From NCBI GenBank assembly GCA_963781785.1, contig CAWAHD010000005.1, positions 2,914,001-2,978,000 on the forward strand: a stretch of 64,000 nucleotides of DNA. The letters run 5' to 3'. The position numbers were made by a program, and so were the translations under genes. Every line of letters starts with the position of its first letter. Position 1 is the stretch's first letter. This DNA comes from CAWAHD01 sp963781785 (GTDB taxonomy: Bacteria; Planctomycetota; Planctomycetia; Isosphaerales; Isosphaeraceae). Of this stretch, positions 1 through 9,563 are shown one piece after another. The notes under the pieces are model-generated. The model saw nothing but the letters and a program-made list of their open reading frames with translations, did no database searches and was not told the origin of the DNA.

Positions 1-1
1 T

Positions 2-91
2 TGCCTTGCGATGCGTGCGCACCCGGACGGTCTGGTCAATCCGGAGAGCGTTCAGGCCGCGGACATCCGGGCCATCTTGGCGGCCTCATGA
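2..91 (+). CDS. possible C-terminal end of an upstream gene
   Basis: From the left edge, one plus-strand frame reads 29 residues and stops at a TGA at 89-91. The peptide (ending in DIRAILAAS) has a protein-like composition, so this may be the tail of a gene that starts outside the window. It is too short to assign a family, and a chance open frame in GC-rich DNA cannot be excluded. Confidence 0.3.
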   Translation, partial: CLAMRAHPDGLVNPESVQAADIRAILAAS

Positions 92-190
92 TGCATGAAA
101 ACGAACGAACCGTGCCCGGCTGATCGCGATCCATGCCGGCCCGAGCTTCGATCACTCCGTCGCGCCGCATGACACGGAAACCCTTGAGGC

Positions 191-225
191 GAGGTCTCGT
201 CATGGCGAGACTCAGAATTGTTTTT
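191..225 (+). terminator. weak hairpin followed by a T-run
   Basis: GAGGTCTCG at 191-199 can pair, with one bulged base, to CGAGACTC at 206-213. A run of five T lies at 221-225. It sits between the possible upstream gene end and the sigma factor gene, where an intrinsic terminator would make sense. The stem is short and 7 bases separate it from the T-run, so this is tentative. Confidence 0.3.
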
Positions 226-284
226 CCGTCGCGCGCTCAATTTCGGTGTGTCATCCGTTGAATCTCCTGGGAGGGTCGAGGGTG

Positions 285-863
285 ATGACGGATGATGGCG
301 AGGAACTGGGTCGGAGGCTCGAGTCGTTCCGGAATTATCTGCTCCTGCTGGCCCGGATGCGAGTCGATGGTCAATTGCAAAGCAAGATCGATCCCGACGA
401 CATCGTGCAGCAAACGCTGGCGCGAGCCTTCGAGAGACGCCACCAGTTCCACGGTTCCGACGACGCCCAGCGCGCCGCCTGGCTGCGGACGCTGCTGGCC
501 AACTTGCTGAGCGACGCCTTTCGCAAGTTTGGCCGGCCCGGCGCGGTCGAGCGCTCGCTCCAGTCCGCCCTCGAGCAATCGTCGGCGCGGCTAGAACAGT
601 TTCTGGCGGCCGATCAGACTTCTCCCAGCGAGCGATTCGATCGCCAGGAAAGACTCGTGCGGCTGGCGGACGCGCTGGCGAGGCTGCCGGATGACCAGCG
701 GAATGCGGTCGAGCTCAAGCACCTGCAAGGGGTGTCGCTGGTCGAGGCGGCCCGTCGAATGGGGCGGAGCGTGCCGGCGATCGCGGGTTTGTTGCAGCGG
801 GGGCTGAAAGCCCTTCGGAACGACTTGGGTGGTTCCTGGGACGGAAAGGCGGGCGATCGATGA
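285..863 (+). CDS. ECF-type RNA polymerase sigma factor (planctomycete type)
   Basis: An alternative sigma factor that would direct RNA polymerase to a specific set of promoters. Residues about 20-85 match region 2 (DPDDIVQQTLARAFE, then a W-L hydrophobic helix). Residues about 135-185 match region 4 (LPDDQRNAVELKHLQG, then the helix-turn-helix LVEAARRMGRSVPAI). The start at 285 is chosen because GGGAGG lies about nine bases upstream; a GTG at 246 in the same frame would add 13 residues without a good ribosome site. The stop overlaps the kinase start by 4 bp (ATGA), so the two are translationally coupled. In planctomycetes such pairs are common, and the kinase is presumed to act in the same signalling circuit. 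No anti-sigma factor is visible. Confidence 0.88.
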   Translation: MTDDGEELGRRLESFRNYLLLLARMRVDGQLQSKIDPDDIVQQTLARAFERRHQFHGSDDAQRAAWLRTLLANLLSDAFRKFGRPGAVERSLQSALEQSSARLEQFLAADQTSPSERFDRQERLVRLADALARLPDDQRNAVELKHLQGVSLVEAARRMGRSVPAIAGLLQRGLKALRNDLGGSWDGKAGDR

Positions 864-3800
864 GCGATTTCGAGACTTCGGACCTGGGGCGCCGCCAGCG
901 GCTCGACGAGGCGATGGCCGAATTCCTCGTCGACGCCGACGCCGGCCGGGCGCCCGAGCGCGAGGCATTTCTGACGCGGTATCCCGACCTTCGCGACGAG
1001 CTGACTGCCTTCCTGGACGACCGGGCAAACCTCGAGCGGCTGGTCGAGCCTCTGCGCGGCAGCCCGGGATCTCCCGAATCGACGCAACGTGGATCGACCG
1101 AGGCCGGGCACCATGTCACCGATCCGGACAGAGCGACGGGCGGGCGGAAAGCGCCGGCAGTCGAGGTGACCAAGGACGGACACGCTGGTGGCGACGAGGA
1201 CCAGCACGTCGACACGGTCGTCCGTTACTTCGGTGATTATGAGCTGGGCAAGGTGCTCGGGCGCGGCGGTATGGGTGTGGTCTACAAGGCCCGTCAGGTG
1301 AGCTTGAACCGGCCAGTGGCGCTCAAAATGATTCGCGACGCCGCATTCGCCAGCGACCATGACCGGCGCCGATTCCAGTACGAGGCCGAGGCAGTTGCCA
1401 TGCTCGACCATCCCGGGATCGTGCCGATCCACGAGGTGGGCGATCACGAAGGCCAGCGCTATTTCACCATGAAGCTGATCGCCGGGGCCAGCCTGTCCGA
1501 AGTCCTTGCCTCTTATCGCGACGACCCCAGGCGGGCTGCGACGCTCGTCGCCCAAGTTGCCGAAGCGGTCCATCACGCGCACATGCGCGGCATTCTGCAT
1601 CGCGACCTGAAGCCCGGCAATATCCTGGTGGATGCCGACGGGAATCCGCATGTGACCGACTTCGGCCTGGCGCGGAAAGTCGACGGGGACAGCGAGATGA
1701 CCGCGTCGGGCGCGATCGTGGGCACGCCGGCCTACATGGCACCCGAGCAGGCCAGCGGCAGGCGCGGATCGATCACCACGGCAACCGATGTGTACGGACT
1801 TGGATCGGTCTTGTACGCCCTCTTCACCGGCCAGGCGCCGTTTCGCGGAGACAGCGCAGTGGACACGCTGTCCAAGGTCAAGGACGAGCCTCCCGAGCCA
1901 CCCCGCAAGCTCAACCCGAAGCTGCCGCAGGATCTGGAAGTGATTTGCCTGAAGTGCCTGGAGAAAGACCCGCGGCGGCGGTACGCCAGCGCCCGGGCGC
2001 TCGCCGACGACTTGGAGCACTGGCTTGAGGGCGAGCCGATCGCGGCCCGGCGGGTGGGCTCGGCCGAGCGGCTGTGGCTCTGGTGCAACCGGCGTCCGGC
2101 CCTGGCCGGTCTGTCGGCGGCGATCGCGCTCTTGATCGCGGCCGGTACCGCAACCGTGATCGCGGTCCAGTCGCGAGCCAACGCCGCTCTTCAGGCGAAC
2201 AATGCCCAGTTACTCAGGGCGAATGAGCGCGAGTCGGCGGCCAGCGCGGAGCTGCGTGAAGCCAACGAGCGCGTCCACGCCCGGTTCGAGCTGGCCCAGG
2301 AGGCGATCCGCGCGTTCCAGCAGGGCGTCAATGATGACGACATGCTCAAGGGCAAGGAGCTCGAAGGCCTGCGCAGCAAGTTGCTCAAATCCGCCGCTGG
2401 ATTCTACCAGAAGCTGGAAGAGTTGCTGCAGAGCCAGACCGACCGTTCTTCGCGGGCGGTGCTGGCGCAGTCGTACTTCGAGCTGGCCGAATTGACGAGC
2501 AAGATCGGCGATCAGTCCGCTGCGCTAGCGGTGCATCGCCGGGGACTGGCGATCCGCCGCGAGCTGGCGGCAATCGCGGGGTCGGATCGATCGGCGCGGC
2601 TCGACCTGGCGCAAAGCCTGATCGCGGTCGGCGCGCTAGCCGGGGCGACCGGCAAGCGCGCGGAGGCGATCTCGGCTTTTCAGGAGTCGCGCGAGCTGGC
2701 CGAACCGCTGGCCACGGGACCGGGCGCGACCGCGCTGGCCCGCCAAGTCCTGGGAAATACCTATTACAGCATGGGCCGCGTCCCGGCACCGATAACCCAA
2801 GTGCGCGAGAGGCTCACGGCGGCGGAGGCCGGGCTGGCCATCCGACGCAAGCTTGCCGACCTTTACCCGACGGTCGCCGAGTACCGCAGAGCCCTGGCGG
2901 CCAGCTATGAGAGCGTTGGTTTCCTGCAAATGCGCTTACCGGTTCGATCCGAGCCGAAGGAGCCATTCGAAACGGCGGCGGAGGCCCGGCGCAAGTCGTC
3001 CAGGATCGACCCCAACGGCAGGTCCATTGCGATGGCATCGTTCGAGAAGGCACTCCTGATCGAGCGCAAGCTGGTCGAGGAACACCCCGAAGTCACCCAA
3101 TTCCGCAACGATCTTGCAGACAGCCTCCAGGAGGCTGGTGTCGCGCGGAGTGGGCCTGGAAAGACCGATGGTTTGGATTTGCACCGCGAGTCGCTGGCGA
3201 TCCGGCGCAAACTGGTGGAGGACAACCCCGCCGTCACCGAGTTCCGAAGCCGCCTCGCGATGAGCCTTTCCAGTATCGGTGACCTTGTCGGGACCACCGA
3301 GGCGCTTGCCCTCAAGCGCGAGGAGCTGGCGATCCGGCGCAAGCTCGCCGACGACAACCCTTCCGTCATCGACTTTCGGGCTGCCCTGTCGGCGAGCCAC
3401 TACGGCCTGGGCCGACTCCTGGAGCAGACCGGGCACCTGGCCGAGGCCCTCGAATCGTACCAGGCCCAACTGGGTGTCGGCAGAAAGCTGGCTGCCGATC
3501 TCAGCAGCCGCGGTGTTGTCGTCAACGTCGCAAGCCTGCAAAGCCGGTTTGCCGGCACCCTCCTCCAGGTCGGCGACTTGCAACTCAAGTTGGGGCACCA
3601 GGCCGAGGCGATGGCGTCTTACACAGAGGCGGTGGCGATTCGACGCAAGCTCGCGGAGGACAGACCTGCGGACGCCAAATTTCGCGATGATCTCGCGGAC
3701 ACCCACCGCAAGATCGGCACCGTTCAGTTGCGGGCCGGGCGCGTTGCCGAGGCACAGGCTTCGTTCGAACAAGCGATCGAGATCCGTCGGAAGCCGGTGA

Positions 3801-4948
3801 AGGGGAGTGACTCGGACGTACAACTTCGCCGCGAACTGGCGGCCACTTACGATCGGATTGCCGTCGAGCAGCGGCAGGCGGGGCAGGTGGCGGACGCACT
3901 TCGTACGAATCGAGCGTGTCTGACACTTCGACGAAAGCTGGCCGAGGAACACCCCGAATTCGCCCGGCTCGGTCTCGAGTTAGGGAGGACGTATTCCGGC
4001 ATCGGACTGACGCTGGCGATGGCCGGGCGACCAGCCCAGGCGATGGCATCGTACCAGGCCGCGCTGGCGACGACGGGTTCTCTCATGGAGGCCCATCCCA
4101 AGGACGTTGAATACCGCCGTGACCTTGCAGACTTTCACACGCAGGTCGGCTTGCTCGAGTGGCGGACCGGGCGTCCTGCGGACGCGATCGCATCGTTCCA
4201 GGCCTCTCTGGCGATCCTGCGGAAGCTGGTCGATGACAATCCCGCCGGGGCGAAAAGATTTGCGAGTTCGATCGCACACGCGCATATCAGCATGGGGCGC
4301 ATTCGAGCCGCGATGGGACTGGCGGCGGACGCCCTGTCAGAGTACCAGGAGGCCAAGGCGATCTACCAATCGCTGGCCGATTCGAACCCGGCCAGCGTGT
4401 CTTCGCGCTTCGCCCGAAAGAGCCTGGCGGATTCGCAGATGTATAGCGCCGACGTCCTTCGCTGGCTCGGCCGGCTCTCCGAGGCCCGCGCCGGTTACGC
4501 TCGCGCCATCACAACTCTTGAGGGCCCTGCCCCCTCCGATCCTGAGTATGCCGACGCTCGCTCCAGCTTGGCGTACAGCGTGCTAGGGCTGGGGCTGGTC
4601 GAACGGGCGACAGGCGACTACGCCGCGGCCGCGGCCGCCGCGCGGCGAGCGCTGGCGATCGATGAAGGATTGTCAGACGACCCGTTTCTGAACGATCCGT
4701 TCGGCTTGGCCTGTGTCCACTCGGAGCTGGCGGGTCTGGCCGGCCGGCCGGGATCGGGCATCCCGGCAGCGCAGGCCGGTCCCGAGGCCGGCCGGGCGAT
4801 GGCCTTGTTGTTCCAGGCGATGGCAAAGCACTCGCTCAACCCAGCCTTGATGCGAACGGAGACCGCTCTCGACCCCCTCCGCGAGCGGAATGACTTCAAG
4901 CTCTTGATGATGGACCTGGCCATGCCAGCCGAGCCGTTCGCCGATTGA
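860..4948 (+). CDS. membrane Ser/Thr protein kinase with long TPR region
   Basis: A 1362-residue eukaryotic-like kinase. After a roughly 125-residue N-terminal segment the kinase domain runs to about residue 395. It has a glycine loop (LGRGGMGVVYKA, about 133-144), the ATP lysine in VALKM, the catalytic loop HRDLKPGN (about 247), DFG (about 267) and an APE-type motif (YMAPEQ). All key residues are present, so it should be active. A single membrane helix (about 412-436) is followed by a coiled-coil-prone stretch. A long series of TPR-like repeats, many containing variants of AIRRKLA, fills the rest to about residue 1330. The kinase should be cytoplasmic and the TPR part on the other side of the membrane, probably as sensor or scaffold. 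Its start overlaps the sigma gene stop by 4 bp. Confidence 0.93.
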   Translation: MSDFETSDLGRRQRLDEAMAEFLVDADAGRAPEREAFLTRYPDLRDELTAFLDDRANLERLVEPLRGSPGSPESTQRGSTEAGHHVTDPDRATGGRKAPAVEVTKDGHAGGDEDQHVDTVVRYFGDYELGKVLGRGGMGVVYKARQVSLNRPVALKMIRDAAFASDHDRRRFQYEAEAVAMLDHPGIVPIHEVGDHEGQRYFTMKLIAGASLSEVLASYRDDPRRAATLVAQVAEAVHHAHMRGILHRDLKPGNILVDADGNPHVTDFGLARKVDGDSEMTASGAIVGTPAYMAPEQASGRRGSITTATDVYGLGSVLYALFTGQAPFRGDSAVDTLSKVKDEPPEPPRKLNPKLPQDLEVICLKCLEKDPRRRYASARALADDLEHWLEGEPIAARRVGSAERLWLWCNRRPALAGLSAAIALLIAAGTATVIAVQSRANAALQANNAQLLRANERESAASAELREANERVHARFELAQEAIRAFQQGVNDDDMLKGKELEGLRSKLLKSAAGFYQKLEELLQSQTDRSSRAVLAQSYFELAELTSKIGDQSAALAVHRRGLAIRRELAAIAGSDRSARLDLAQSLIAVGALAGATGKRAEAISAFQESRELAEPLATGPGATALARQVLGNTYYSMGRVPAPITQVRERLTAAEAGLAIRRKLADLYPTVAEYRRALAASYESVGFLQMRLPVRSEPKEPFETAAEARRKSSRIDPNGRSIAMASFEKALLIERKLVEEHPEVTQFRNDLADSLQEAGVARSGPGKTDGLDLHRESLAIRRKLVEDNPAVTEFRSRLAMSLSSIGDLVGTTEALALKREELAIRRKLADDNPSVIDFRAALSASHYGLGRLLEQTGHLAEALESYQAQLGVGRKLAADLSSRGVVVNVASLQSRFAGTLLQVGDLQLKLGHQAEAMASYTEAVAIRRKLAEDRPADAKFRDDLADTHRKIGTVQLRAGRVAEAQASFEQAIEIRRKPVKGSDSDVQLRRELAATYDRIAVEQRQAGQVADALRTNRACLTLRRKLAEEHPEFARLGLELGRTYSGIGLTLAMAGRPAQAMASYQAALATTGSLMEAHPKDVEYRRDLADFHTQVGLLEWRTGRPADAIASFQASLAILRKLVDDNPAGAKRFASSIAHAHISMGRIRAAMGLAADALSEYQEAKAIYQSLADSNPASVSSRFARKSLADSQMYSADVLRWLGRLSEARAGYARAITTLEGPAPSDPEYADARSSLAYSVLGLGLVERATGDYAAAAAAARRALAIDEGLSDDPFLNDPFGLACVHSELAGLAGRPGSGIPAAQAGPEAGRAMALLFQAMAKHSLNPALMRTETALDPLRERNDFKLLMMDLAMPAEPFAD

Positions 4949-5026
4949 ACCAAAGAGGGGTGCCAGTTTCCGAACACGCTTCGGAGCGGGATCAGGACGC
5001 GTTAACCATTGCTGCGCGACGCCGGC

Positions 5027-5061
5027 GCCGCTTTCGGGGATTCGACCCATTCGGTACAATC
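5027..5061 (+). promoter_or_regulatory. candidate promoter, copy 1 of a shared 37-bp motif
   Basis: The stretch beginning GCCGCTTTCGGG and ending GGTACAATC recurs upstream of the zinc-ribbon gene at 23387-23421. Over 37 aligned bases, 30 are identical. TACAAT at 5055-5060 resembles a -10 box, and TTTCGG lies 17 bases upstream. It lies about 55 bases before the DUF1963-like gene. Identity of blocks and spacing is seen directly; promoter function is inferred. Confidence 0.45.
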
Positions 5062-5113
5062 GACCTCGGTCCGCCGGCGGCAGCGGACCAGTTCGGCCTC
5101 AAGGATAGCACCC

Positions 5114-5810
5114 ATGGCAGAACCAATTGACGAATTCCACTCCAGAATCCGCCGCCGCGCAATTTGCATGGAAATCGGCGGTTTTCGACCGCCGGATTCC
5201 CCGACTGCGTGCTGGTTTGGCCGCGCCCTACTGGCGCTCCCCGGTGAGTCGTGGCCGTGCTCCGGGAATAAGCCGATGCACGCGCCTCTGCCAGATCAAT
5301 CTGGCAACATTGCCGTTTCGGCCGCCTCGGCTCGACGACCTGGAGTTCATCACCGTATTCATCGGCCCGGACGAGCTGCCGACGGATGCCGCGAACGGAA
5401 CCAATTGGTGTCTCCGCGCATACAAATCTCTGAGTGATCTTGTGCCGCTCGCTCCGGCTCAGACCGGATCGCCCATGAAGCCGTTCCCCATGCGTCCGAA
5501 TGTCGTCGAGGAAGACTATCCATGCTGGGAGGACATTCCTTGCGCCGTGCCGCCAGACATCGACGGCAAATACCACGACCTCTTTCCCAATGTTCCGGGC
5601 TTCAAGCTTGGCGGCTGGCCGTCCCTTGTTCAGTCAGAAATCGATTGGGCGCCTTGGCAGAAACACCCGATTTCGCCCGAATACGTTTTCCAGATCGATA
5701 GCACCGAGAAAGGCAACTGGATGTGGGGCGATAACGGCGTGGGATACTTCGGTCGCGGCACCGCCCTCGGGCGCACCGATCTATGGGCGATCGACTGGCA
5801 GTGCTATTGA
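5114..5810 (+). CDS. DUF1963 (YwqG-like) protein, frameshifted
   Basis: The C-terminal half has the DUF1963 pattern: LGGWPSLVQ, then FQIDS, WGDNGVGYFGRG and a final LWAIDWQCY. The N-terminal half (from ATG 5114: MAEPIDEFHSRIRRRAIC) is in another frame. The frames join near 5282-5286 with one extra base. Removing it restores MHALCQINLATLPFRPPRL, which is the expected family sequence (gene about 231 residues). The function of this family is unknown; members are cytoplasmic and often lie near defence or toxin-immunity genes. A candidate promoter motif lies just upstream. The break could be a real mutation or a sequencing indel. I favour the indel because no other damage is seen. Confidence 0.7.
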
Positions 5811-5979
5811 GTCGAACGGAGAGATGCCGAACCAGACGCTGCCCCAGACGGCGGCCGCCGTAACGACATCGAATCTTTACGCAGCGTGTCGAGGCGATTG
5901 CTATACTTCTTTTGTTGACCAGGCCGAGGGGGATCAAGCGCCAGAGACGACCACTCCAACCGACGAACGGTGTTTCACC

Positions 5980-6794
5980 ATGAGCACACAGACGATACAC
6001 CGCGCGTACAACGACGTGGTTGCGTCGCATTATGATCTCGATCCTCAGGGAGTGATCGGCAGATCTCTTGACTACGCCGTCCAGCAGTTGCGGCAACAAG
6101 AACTTTTGGGCACGACCAGCGAGTCGCGGTACGTCCTCGATATCGGCATGGGGACGGGCCTATTTCTTGGCAAGCTCAAGGAGATGGCCGGAAATCGGGT
6201 TGTGCCGTTCGGGGTCGATCTTGCCGAGAACATGGTGGAGAACGCACGCAGGCGAATCCCGGACCTGGTCGCTGTGGTGGGAGACGCCGCGGAGCTGGAC
6301 GCTCACTTTCCAGGCCAACTATTTGACTGCATTTGTACGCATTTCATCACGGGCTACGTGCCGATGGGCGTGCTCGCGCCCAGATCGCCAGCCGGCTCAA
6401 GGAGGGCGGGTACTGGTCCTTGGTCGGCGGGACCAAGGCGGCATATCCGGCCCTCCAAGCCAATGGGGATTCGCAGCTCCTTCGCTGGCTGAGCGGCGCC
6501 GGATCGCGACAAGTCGATGACACCGTGCTCAATCCTGCGAACTTGCAGGAGGTCGTCGATACGATGGCTGCCCATGGATTTGAAGTTGCGCCGCAGGAGA
6601 CCTTCCAGCCTGCTATCGAGTTCAACGACTTTGATCAGTTCATGGAGTTCGGTTATCGCGGAGGATGGCTCACGCCGCTCATCGAATCCATCGGCTTGCA
6701 CAGGGCTGGCTCCGTCAAGCGCTGGCTCTTGAACCGTCTCGTCTTCCCCGTCAAGGATTCGCACAACATTGCGATTGCCTTGGGCCGCAAATAA
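5980..6794 (+). CDS. class I SAM-dependent methyltransferase, frameshifted
   Basis: The gene starts at ATG 5980 (MSTQTIHRAYNDVVASHYD). It shows methyltransferase motif I, VLDIGMGTGLFLGKL, at about residues 50-64, then the motif II acidic region GVDLAENM and the post-I region VVGDAAELD. At about 6378-6383 the frame changes by one missing base: GYVPMGVLA continues as QIASRLKEGGYWSLVG in the other frame, exactly as expected for a methyltransferase core strand. The C-terminus ends AIALGRK. The reconstructed length is about 271 residues, normal for the family. The substrate cannot be told. It converges on the minus-strand membrane gene 7 bases away. Confidence 0.72.
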
Positions 6795-6800
6795 CGAGCC

Positions 6801-7334
6801 TCAGCTTCTCCAATCCTGTCGCCTGAACATCAGATAGTTGAGGCAGATCGGGACCTCATAAATGAGCAGGATAGAGGACAGAGTGCGGCCGGGCGGAAAT
6901 CGCTTGTTGAATTCGGTCATGTCCGCGGCGACGGTCCAGATCTTGTGGCTCCAGGACTGGAGTTTGTAGAAGACCGGAACCAGCAGCCCGAACGCCAGGA
7001 TCGACCAGCTTGGTAGCCTGGGCAGAGCGAGGACGCTCGCGACGAAGAAAGCCAGGAAGACTGCTGTCGCAAGAGACACGCGAGCAGGCGCGTTGATGAC
7101 GACCAGGGCCAGGTAAGCGAGAGCCAAGGCGACGACGATCAGCCACGCTGCTGGCAGGTCCAGAAGAAGAACGGCCTCATAGATCACGGCGTAGACGCCA
7201 AACCATAGGCCGTAAAGAGCCCCGAGATGGGCGACGTTGATACCGAATTGGGAGTGGCGACCAAGGTGTCTGGCGTAAAGGTCGTTGAAGTCAACGTGCA
7301 GCAGGCTCAAGGGCCGAGTCGCTTCGATGCTCAT
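6801..7334 (-). CDS. four-helix membrane protein, possibly Mpo1/DUF962-like
   Basis: A 177-residue protein with about four hydrophobic helices. The N-terminal part reads DLYARHLGRHSQFGINVAHLG, with spaced His and Asn residues on the edge of the first helix. A later LQSWSHKIW holds another His at a helix end. This arrangement recalls the DUF962/Mpo1 membrane family, whose yeast member oxidises 2-hydroxy fatty acids, but the match is weak. The start at 7334 is preferred over a TTG at 7349 because GGGAGAAG precedes it. It is the last gene of the minus-strand oxidoreductase/aminotransferase cluster and its start overlaps the aminotransferase end. If the family link is right, it would support a lipid-related role for the cluster. 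Confidence 0.6.
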   Translation of the reverse strand: MSIEATRPLSLLHVDFNDLYARHLGRHSQFGINVAHLGALYGLWFGVYAVIYEAVLLLDLPAAWLIVVALALAYLALVVINAPARVSLATAVFLAFFVASVLALPRLPSWSILAFGLLVPVFYKLQSWSHKIWTVAADMTEFNKRFPPGRTLSSILLIYEVPICLNYLMFRRQDWRS

Positions 7335-9556
7335 GGTTTCTTCTCCCAACAGAGGATGAATTGATCAGGCCGCCGAGGCCGGCGGCGAGCACTTTGTGGA
7401 GCGGCCGCCCCAGCACATCGACAATCGTGGCGCAGGCTTGCCGAATCTCGTCGGAGCTGACATTGAGCGGTGGGGTGATCTTGAGCACGTTGGGCTCATA
7501 TTGACAAAACCCTGCCAGCACGGGGAAGCGCTCATGGCGGAGCATGCTGAACAGGTACAACGAGGAGAGGCGCTTGCGCAGCCAACGGTGCGGCCAGCGC
7601 CGTGTGTCAAGCTCGATGCCGATGAGGAGGCCGAAGACGCGCACGTCGCGCACGAATCTGACTCGAGGCCAGGCCTGCGCTCAGCAGCTCGGCGAAAAGT
7701 GCGCCCGATCGGGCGACCTGGGTAGATGTGTCGAGCTTATCGGCCAGGCCCAGGACGTTGAGTACCGTTTTGTACCCTTGTTCGTAGCCGTAGCGTCTGC
7801 TCGATCGAATCTGTCAAATTCGAGCCCCGACGTTCGACCATTTCTTGCACTCTCGCGGAGTAGAGCGTCAAGGAGAACGGAAACATCATGTCCGAAGTGG
7901 CCTTGCCGAGGAGCAGGAGGTCCGGCGTCAGGTCGAGGGTTTGCGAGAAGATGAACGGTCCCGTTCGGTACATTCCGGTCTGCACTTCGTCGACCAGGAG
8001 CAAGTAGCCCCAGCGTTTTCTGCCCGCGTCGAGATGGCGTATCACGGTTTCCGGAACGCGACGCACGCCGCCGACGGCCTGAATCAACTCCACCTGCACG
8101 ACGGCGACCTCATGCTTTCCCAGAAGCGCGTCGATCTGCGCCTGGGCATCCGGGGCGAAAGGATCGACGTAGTGCACGTCGGAGTAGAGCGGATCGATGA
8201 ACTCCTTGTAAGACGGATTGGCGGTACCCGTCAGCGCGAGCAAAGTCTTGCCTCCAAAACCCGCCTTGAGGGCGAGGATGTGGCGTTTGGGAAACTGAGC
8301 GACCAGAGCGACTTTGAGGGCGTTCTCGACGGCGGTTGCGCCGCTGACCGCGGGCAGGAAGAATTCGAGACCGGTGAGCTTCTGAAGCCGGCGGCGAAGT
8401 TCGGCCGCGTGGGCGCGATCACCGTGCGGTGGTCGCGCACCCTCGCCCTGGCGCCGCCGCGCGGGACGAATCCGAGCGTTTCTATTTCGCCAGCGTAGTT
8501 GGGGGGATTGTGGCCGCGAAAGCTGCAGGCGACTCCGCTGACTCCATCGAAGATCGGGCGGCCGTCAACAATGACGAACGAGCCAGCGGCGCGAACGTCC
8601 CCGGTGCGGAAACCGGTCGCGCGAATGAGCCGCACAAGCGAGGGGTTACAATAGCGCCCTAACGCAGTCGCTCCGACGGGATACGTCGGTGAGTAATTGC
8701 TGCGAACACTTCACGATAATATCCGTGGAACTCCGGGTCCACGCTGGCCAGGCAATTCATGAAGTGCAGGGTCGAAATCGTATTCGGCTGGAAGGTCGTC
8801 GAGTGAAAGGTGGCTTTGCGGGCCTGATTCCAGCAAGCGAAGAGCGATTTGCGGGCCGTGAAGGCGCTGAACGGAACGGCATGGTCGACGAAGGACTCGT
8901 CGAAAACGACGATGTCGGGGGTGATTTCGCGCAGGATGCCGTTCGAGCCGCCGCGCAGCGCGGCCAGGCTCTCGCGGTCCACGCAGGTAATAACAAGCGG
9001 CTTATCACGTCGCACAAGCGAGCGGATGGTTTCCGCGTGCTTTTCGAGAAGGTGGTTCGCTCCCGCGACGAGCACAAGCAGACTGAGGCGCGTGGCGAGG
9101 CCCTCGGCTAGACCATTTTCGGCCGCACTGGTCAGGCTCAGCGACCCAGGCTCACGGCCAAGTTGGTTCTTGCCGACGACGCAGAGACCTGGCAAGAACT
9201 GGACTCTGTCGCCTCCCGCCAGATCTGCTGAAACAAAGCCGGTGAGCCGATCGGCGGGGTCGAGGAGAAGACCGGTTGAACGAAGCCCGATCCTGTGCTG
9301 GTTAAAGCGCGCGAGTTTGATGGCCCCACTGAGCGCTTCCTCAAGTCCGTTCGCGAGGAAGGATCTGGCAATCCTCCGAAGCCACTTGCTGGTGCTGAGC
9401 CCGAGCCGATGGCTCCGTCCACGTCGTGCGCACGTAGCGGTCGAGACAGAAGCACGTCTGGGCGACATGGGGGTTCAGATAGAGCCGCAGGAAATTCGGC
9501 TCCTCTCGACGGAGTATCTGCTCGCAGGTCTCCGCAATTGATGATACGTGGCGCAT
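7291..9556 (-). pseudogene. tandem class III aminotransferase, multiply frameshifted
   Basis: Reading with frame changes near 9410, 8665, 8420, 7795 and 7663 gives one PLP-fold polypeptide of about 750 residues with two class III aminotransferase domains. The second domain (8665 to 7291) is typical: GHNPPNYAGEI, PAVSGATAVENALKVAL, LLLVDEVQTGMYRTG and PDLLLLGKATSDMMFP, the last carrying the expected Schiff-base lysine. The first domain (9556 to 8665) has NGLEEALSGAIKLARF and STTFQPNTIS, but at the lysine position it reads PDIVVFDESF, so the lysine appears lost. Start ATG 9556 lies ten bases after the upstream gene. Protein sequence between breaks is well conserved, so assembly indels are as likely as real decay. 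Confidence 0.6.
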
Positions 9557-9563
9557 GCGGACC

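Noticed and set aside
614..2020. Long minus-strand open frames opposite the sigma factor and kinase genes
   Set aside because: High GC makes antisense frames open. They show no domains, while the plus strand carries all the kinase motifs in order.
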